A stretch of 43,362 nucleotides of DNA from Tritrichomonas foetus (taxonomy: Eukaryota; Parabasalia; Tritrichomonadida; Tritrichomonadidae): assembly GCA_001839685.1 (NCBI GenBank), contig MLAK01000806.1, positions 17,200-60,561 of the forward strand. The letters run 5' to 3'. The translations under genes were made by a program, and so were the position numbers. Under the pieces are notes generated by a model, which had not been told where the DNA came from, did no database searches, and saw nothing but the letters and a program-made list of their open reading frames with translations. Every line of letters begins with the position of its first letter. The first letter of the stretch is position 1. Shown here piece by piece: positions 38,857 to 43,362 of the stretch.

Positions 38857-40170
38857 TTACAATCGCAAATCTTGCAGAACAATACAGTCTTCTGGAACTA
38901 AGCCAATCATTCCCTTGGAATTCAATGCATAATAACAATTATTTTTCAACTCTTTAATTAAAATACTTTCGCCAGCAGACACGATAATTTCTTTATTATT
39001 CAATGGAATATATGTTTTTACAACGAGACCAACCTTGTAAGGGTGTGGCTTCAAAATTGAGCTCGGAACAAAACCTTTTCTATCTTTTTCGATCGTTGAT
39101 ACAAAAGTCCAATCGTGTTTGGGAAGTTCGTATATGTAAACGAATGTTCCTTCATTAACTGTTATTTCATTTGGAAGCCTAGCAGTAAAAGATTTATCAA
39201 CAGTCATCGCATCAATTGGACGATCGACATCTTCATCAACCAAAACTTTGGGAACAGGTAAAGAAGCATCTTCGAAGGAAAATGGTAATGGGTGAAATGG
39301 AACTGGTGATAAGTTTGAACGAACGACTTTTAAAGATTCGATGAAATTGATAAATTCTGTTTCCCAGTCCCATTTAATTGATGAATAGGTTGGAATTAAA
39401 TTTGCAATAGATTTCGACATATTTTCTAGAGGAGTTCGGAATAAATTACATGAATTATTTATTTCGTTGATTCGCTTTTTATCAATATCAGCTGCTGCTT
39501 TCATGCATTTTTCAAGTGTTTGACAAAACTTATTATAAATGTCATTCAAATTAGCCACAGATATCGATAAATTTCCAAGTTCAACATGATAAGAAATTGT
39601 TGCAGTTTGAACAGCTTCAAAAAACTTATTCAAGGCTTTTGATGAAGTTCCTTGTGATTTAGCATCATTATATTTTTGATAGGCACGAAGAGTATCATTG
39701 TACAATTTTTCTACATTTTTGCTAACATGTGAGCATTGAGCAATAGCCTCCTGATAAGTTTTTTGAATGGTTTCCACTTTTTTCTGACAAGAGTCAAGTT
39801 GTGTCTGACTCGTTGATATCACTTTTGATAGTGATTCACTAATTTTATGATCAATGATTCCAGAATACAGCACAAAATCCTGAAGATAGCATGATGGGAA
39901 ATGATAAAGCTGGAGACCGTTTTGCATTAAGGTGGATTTATTTTCTGCGCTATTGAATGGAAGAAAGCCGCTGTCAAGAGATCCTTCAGCTTCTTTCATA
40001 ATGTCTGAAATTTTTGTGAAGATGTCGAGAATGAACTGGGCGCGAATTATTCCCAATTCGACATATTCAACAATTCCTTCGTATCTTTGGATAAAATCTT
40101 CGGCTTGTTTTGATTGTGCGGTAATCATTTTGGAAATTTCAGATCTCTTTTGATCTGTGGAGGCTTGCAT
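38857..40170 (-). CDS. BAR/F-BAR-like protein with two SH3 domains
   Basis: A 437-residue protein. Residues 1 to about 290 are almost entirely helical with long amphipathic helices (YEGIVEYVELGIIRAQFIL, CQKKVETIQKTYQEAI, VEKLYNDTLRAYQKYNDAK), as expected for an F-BAR or BAR-type membrane-curving dimer. After a Pro-rich linker (SPVPFHPLPF) come two SH3 domains. The first, about 326-375, has ARLPNEITVNEGTFVYI...WTFV...KGFVPSSIL. The second, about 380-433, has TYIPLNNKEIIVSAGESILI...YYAL...IGLVPEDCI. The conserved ALYDY opening is degenerate in both, but the ELS/E-GD, W and G-VP positions are partly kept. The family links membrane curvature to actin regulation or endocytosis by binding Pro-rich partners. 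The start is the first ATG, 35 nt after TCACA. The stop overlaps TAAA. Whether it is classical BAR or F-BAR cannot be decided by eye. Confidence 0.8.
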   Translation of the reverse strand: MQASTDQKRSEISKMITAQSKQAEDFIQRYEGIVEYVELGIIRAQFILDIFTKISDIMKEAEGSLDSGFLPFNSAENKSTLMQNGLQLYHFPSCYLQDFVLYSGIIDHKISESLSKVISTSQTQLDSCQKKVETIQKTYQEAIAQCSHVSKNVEKLYNDTLRAYQKYNDAKSQGTSSKALNKFFEAVQTATISYHVELGNLSISVANLNDIYNKFCQTLEKCMKAAADIDKKRINEINNSCNLFRTPLENMSKSIANLIPTYSSIKWDWETEFINFIESLKVVRSNLSPVPFHPLPFSFEDASLPVPKVLVDEDVDRPIDAMTVDKSFTARLPNEITVNEGTFVYIYELPKHDWTFVSTIEKDRKGFVPSSILKPHPYKVGLVVKTYIPLNNKEIIVSAGESILIKELKNNCYYALNSKGMIGLVPEDCIVLQDLRL

Positions 40171-40188
40171 TTATGTCAGAAATTTCGA

Positions 40189-40203
40189 TTTTTTTTTTTT
40201 TTT
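40189..40203. repeat. Poly-T run just upstream of the BAR-SH3 start
   Basis: Fifteen T (A on the coding strand) lie between the initiator-like TCACA and the ATG at 40170, so they would form a poly-A stretch in the mRNA leader. Confidence 0.8.
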
Positions 40204-40207
40204 GTGA
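40203..40207 (-). promoter_or_regulatory. Initiator-like TCACA of the BAR-SH3 gene
   Basis: The minus strand reads GATTCACAAAA. The predicted +1 A pairs with T40205, giving a 35-nt leader that consists largely of A. Confidence 0.45.
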
Positions 40208-41720
40208 ATCAGCATTTAAATATTTATTTGGTCACTAATTGAATATATCATCTTCAGATTTTTATCAACTTTATGATCATTTAAATTGAATGGAGAAAAC
40301 ACATTTCTTTTTCGTCAATGGTGAATTCGATTAATGATGGTGAAATCATTACAATGCTAATTGATAAATTAAAGTTTAACTTTGGACGATCACTTTTTTC
40401 TCTCAAATTTCCCACAACTCATAGAAAACAAAATTCAATAAAACTTGATTAGGAAAAAGTTTATATTCATCAAGAAAAAGTTGCTATCGATTTATGGTCA
40501 ATTATTCGGTTATTGTCAATTAATATCATTTTTGGATCGTTCCTATCTGTATAGTTGGAAGAATTAAAGAGTATCATAGAAAATCAATATTAATAATGGT
40601 TTGGTCAAAAAATGTTTGGAAAGGAGTATTCACAATGAAAATGATAATTTATCAGGAATCGATTCATAATAATTGTTAATTCAAGGATTCACGAACTTCT
40701 TCTTTCTCTAAATTTCTTAGTGAGATTTCTTTGTAAAATTGCCTCTTGACTCATTTGTTAAATTTATTGTTTTATCTTCTTCTTGAAAATTTTCTGTTGC
40801 TTAGGTTTTTTTCTCCAACAAATTCACAAAATCCATCATCAAGAATGGACAATATTAATAAAAATTTTGATGATGTTATAATAAATTAATAAATAAAAGA
40901 CAGACATATATTTATTGTTCATATAGATACATTGTTTTCTATTTGAATATTGATTTCTCATCTTAAATCGTTAGAGAAATTAGATTTTATACTTATTTGT
41001 CAGTTGGAATGAAGAAAAAAATAGTTTTGATGTTTCTAAGAATCAAGAAAAATGATGTTGTGTTAAGATTTTTTCTCAATTAATTGAATTCAAATCTGGG
41101 CGTTTTATGCTGTTATTTTTTACCATAAATTTATGAACTCATCTTATTCAAATGCTGATCAATCTTACCTTGAAAATCTTGCTGAATGATCAAGAAAGTT
41201 GATATATGTTTTAATTTTCCCGCTAAACTTTTTCAAACTATATTCAAATAATAGAATATTTTAGAGAACATGTTTTCAAAAGGTCAATTAGCAGTGATTT
41301 TTCATTAATATACGTAAAAAGGTCAAAAACATTGTGAATTATTCAAAAATGAAAAATTATTTTATCATATATTGATCTATTTATATATTTATATTGAATA
41401 TACTATGTTTACTTTTTTTTCATTAATAGGACTTTATGAACTGTTATAACTGACATGTTGTGGAGAAAAATTGAAAAAGATATTCTATTTGTAACCTATT
41501 AGAACTAGCCTTTTCATTTTTAATAATCATTGAATTTTTTCTAAAAACGGAATCAGTGAAAAATTATCAATTTTTTCTTTCGAAAATATTTAAATGTATA
41601 TTTGGCCTGAAATTTGTGAATCAATGGGCTCTTTTTGAAAAACATATTCAATATTTCCTCTTAAATTTTCTATGTTACACAATTTTGAATAAGTTGGTAA
41701 ACTGGTATTCAGAATAAATT
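40208..41720. other. Divergent intergenic region with possible coding remnant
   Basis: About 1.5 kb. From an ATG at 40318 the plus strand reads MVNSINDGEIITMLIDKLKF for 45 codons to TAG, and the same frame continues with VYIHQEKVAIDLWSIIRLLS to another stop. This could be a small gene remnant or chance in AT-rich DNA. No intact gene, RNA gene or strong repeat is seen elsewhere. No clear TCAYW element precedes the GOST gene at 41721. Confidence 0.4.
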
Positions 41721-43187
41721 ATGAGAGTTTCTCAAAATTTCAATATTCATCTTTCAATACTATTAAATATCAAAACAATGCTTTTTTCGATTTTATTCGC
41801 TTTCTGCTACAAAAAATCAGTAACAATTGCATTCCAATACGATTCAACTACCTTTCACCAGTTTGGCCTCCTCGCTGGAGGCGTTTACAATTTTTCGATT
41901 AATCTCGATCATTCTGATCTCGAAAGCATCAGACTTTTGATGCTTGTTTTCAATTCCGAACAATATAGGCAATATTTCAGAGATCGTTACAGAGGTAGTA
42001 TTCCACTAGAGAATTGCACTTATCAACACGAATCAATACAAATGGAAGAAATTGAATTGATAAATGGTCAAACAAAATTTGTCACTAATCAAGTTTCAGA
42101 GAAAAATGTATATTCATTTGTTCTTCAACATTGCGATAACTTAGAAGCCAAAAAGACCGATACATATCAAGCAGAGTTAGTCTTAGTCAATCCAAATAAT
42201 CAACATTTAGATTATCGAGAAATTCCTTCACTAACAACTCTTCCAATCATGATAACTATGTTCTTATTAGTAGTTCTTGGATTTTCTATCTTAGTTATCA
42301 TGAAGAAGAGATATGCTCATCTAATTCATTATTTCATCATAACTTGCGGAATAATTTATATTTTCTCCCTTATTTTTGATTACTTAGGTTTCAATCACAT
42401 GCAAAAAAGTGATTCACATTCTTATTATGACATGTTTCAGATCATCTGTCATTATTTTTATATGTCTTTACTTTTTTCAATCATAATTCTTGCATCAGCA
42501 GGTTGGTATTTAATGAGTACTCGAGTCAGTAAGAAGCTCCTTGTATCTTCAATTGTTACTGTTTTTATATTTTTTGCTGCAGTTTTCATACAGCAGTATT
42601 CCAACTTGAGTATTTGGTCAATTTTGGTTTTAATTATTGAATTTACTTCTATTGTTGGCGTATTTGTGATATTTGTGAAAAACGTGAAATCAACACGCAG
42701 GAGAATCAAAGCACATTTATTCGCAATTCAAAGACAAGGTATAAAAATTACGTCTACTCCAATCTACAAAAAATATCAGATATTTTTCCATTTTTTAATT
42801 ATCATTTTAACATATGTTTTTTCTGACATATTGGTAAGTTTAATAATGATTATTGTATCAACTGATACTTGGATTGTTTCAATTTTTGGTAATATATTAC
42901 AAATGTTTATTATAGGGTCATTAATGATAATTTATAGACCACATGAAATAGTTAATGAAAAACCAGTTCAAGATGATTTTGAATCAGGAACAGCTGTACA
43001 ATCTGGAGCAGTTACACTTGAGGATTTGAAGACGCTTTCATTCAATAAAAGTGGAATTGAATGGGATGAAACAACAAAGTTGGTCCCAGAACCGATTATT
43101 CTTGACGAAGTGAATATGGACCAGAGGCCACTAACATCATTACAAGATCAAAACTATGACTCAGTTAATCAAAAATTACTTCAGTAA
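41721..43187 (+). CDS. GOST / Lung-7TM family membrane protein (GPR107/TMEM87-like)
   Basis: A 488-residue protein with an N-terminal hydrophobic signal (residues about 18-30), a luminal beta-rich domain with FGLLAGGVYNFSINLDH (48-64) typical of the GOLD-like region, and paired Cys (C99, C138). After the short luminal motif YREIPSLTTLP come seven transmembrane helices (about 174-194, 200-222, 240-264, 271-291, 298-319, 353-378, 384-405). ASAGW in TM3 and the YRPHEI that follows TM7 match the family's conserved G(W/Y) and (W)RP positions. The cytosolic tail is acidic. Family members act in the Golgi and in trafficking rather than as classical G-protein receptors. Two ATGs are possible, 41721 and 41778 (codon 20); the second would place the signal peptide at the very N-terminus and is a real alternative. 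The stop overlaps TAAA. Confidence 0.85.
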   Translation: MRVSQNFNIHLSILLNIKTMLFSILFAFCYKKSVTIAFQYDSTTFHQFGLLAGGVYNFSINLDHSDLESIRLLMLVFNSEQYRQYFRDRYRGSIPLENCTYQHESIQMEEIELINGQTKFVTNQVSEKNVYSFVLQHCDNLEAKKTDTYQAELVLVNPNNQHLDYREIPSLTTLPIMITMFLLVVLGFSILVIMKKRYAHLIHYFIITCGIIYIFSLIFDYLGFNHMQKSDSHSYYDMFQIICHYFYMSLLFSIIILASAGWYLMSTRVSKKLLVSSIVTVFIFFAAVFIQQYSNLSIWSILVLIIEFTSIVGVFVIFVKNVKSTRRRIKAHLFAIQRQGIKITSTPIYKKYQIFFHFLIIILTYVFSDILVSLIMIIVSTDTWIVSIFGNILQMFIIGSLMIIYRPHEIVNEKPVQDDFESGTAVQSGAVTLEDLKTLSFNKSGIEWDETTKLVPEPIILDEVNMDQRPLTSLQDQNYDSVNQKLLQ

Positions 43188-43362
43188 AAATGTTTATAAA
43201 TCAAAAATACTCATTTTCTTTTTTTTTACACCCAATCAAAAATATAATTACATATTTTATATGTTTATCTTTTTATTTATTTTTTGATTTATATAATAAC
43301 TTCCATTGCCTGAATGATAATTCCTCCTATATGAAAGGTTTACAAAATGGTCCCCCAAAGAT

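Noticed and set aside
1..43362. tRNA, rRNA, CRISPR array or large DNA transposon such as a Maverick
   Set aside because: I found no tRNA-like cloverleaf with a GTTCGA-type arm, no rRNA-like GC-rich block, no regularly spaced repeats with unique spacers, and no integrase or polymerase motifs. A proper search with dedicated tools was not possible.

Overview
This 43.4 kb window looks like nuclear DNA of a parabasalid (trichomonad) protist, most likely a Tritrichomonas-type genome. It is very AT-rich. Every recognisable gene is a single uninterrupted open frame with no intron. The gene content is typical of trichomonads: several divergent protein kinases, a membrane-anchored M60-like surface metalloprotease, and Asn/Gln-rich disordered proteins. 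Nine genes have a TCA-Y-W initiator-like element 4 to 35 bases before the start codon, as described for Trichomonas vaginalis promoters. Six scattered N bases point to a draft assembly. The species assignment is inference.

Layout from left to right: a pyrimidine-rich repeat at the edge; a CK1-group kinase (+); an mRNA-capping-enzyme-like protein that has lost the key residues of both its domains (+); a chromo-barrel-like protein (-); a 1073-residue unknown protein with an Asn-rich insert (+); a 1270-codon tandem pseudokinase that begins with TTG where ATG is expected (-). Next is a 3.5 kb gene-free stretch that mostly holds a decayed P-loop NTPase gene (-). It is followed by a PP2C phosphatase (+), a 213-residue unknown protein (-), a Vps37-like ESCRT-I subunit (+) and a CAMK-type kinase (-). 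A 5 kb stretch follows with only decayed minus-strand coding traces. Then come the 1688-residue M60-like surface protease (+), a ~12-TM protein with a Cys-rich loop (-), a ~2.4 kb decayed gene (+), a BAR-like protein with two SH3 domains (-), and a GOST/Lung-7TM membrane protein (+).

The genes do not form one pathway and are not arranged as operons; neighbours are mostly convergent or divergent. Two loose themes appear: signalling by phosphorylation (two kinases, a pseudokinase, a PP2C) and membrane or surface trafficking (Vps37, BAR-SH3, GOST, M60 protease, multi-TM protein). The long intergenic stretches are largely gene graveyards rather than empty DNA.

The most interesting items are the doubly dead capping-enzyme homologue, the pseudokinase with a single-base start-codon change, the P-loop NTPase pseudogene, a pair of palindromes between two convergent genes, and an AACGTWCRCC-type element shared by three promoters.
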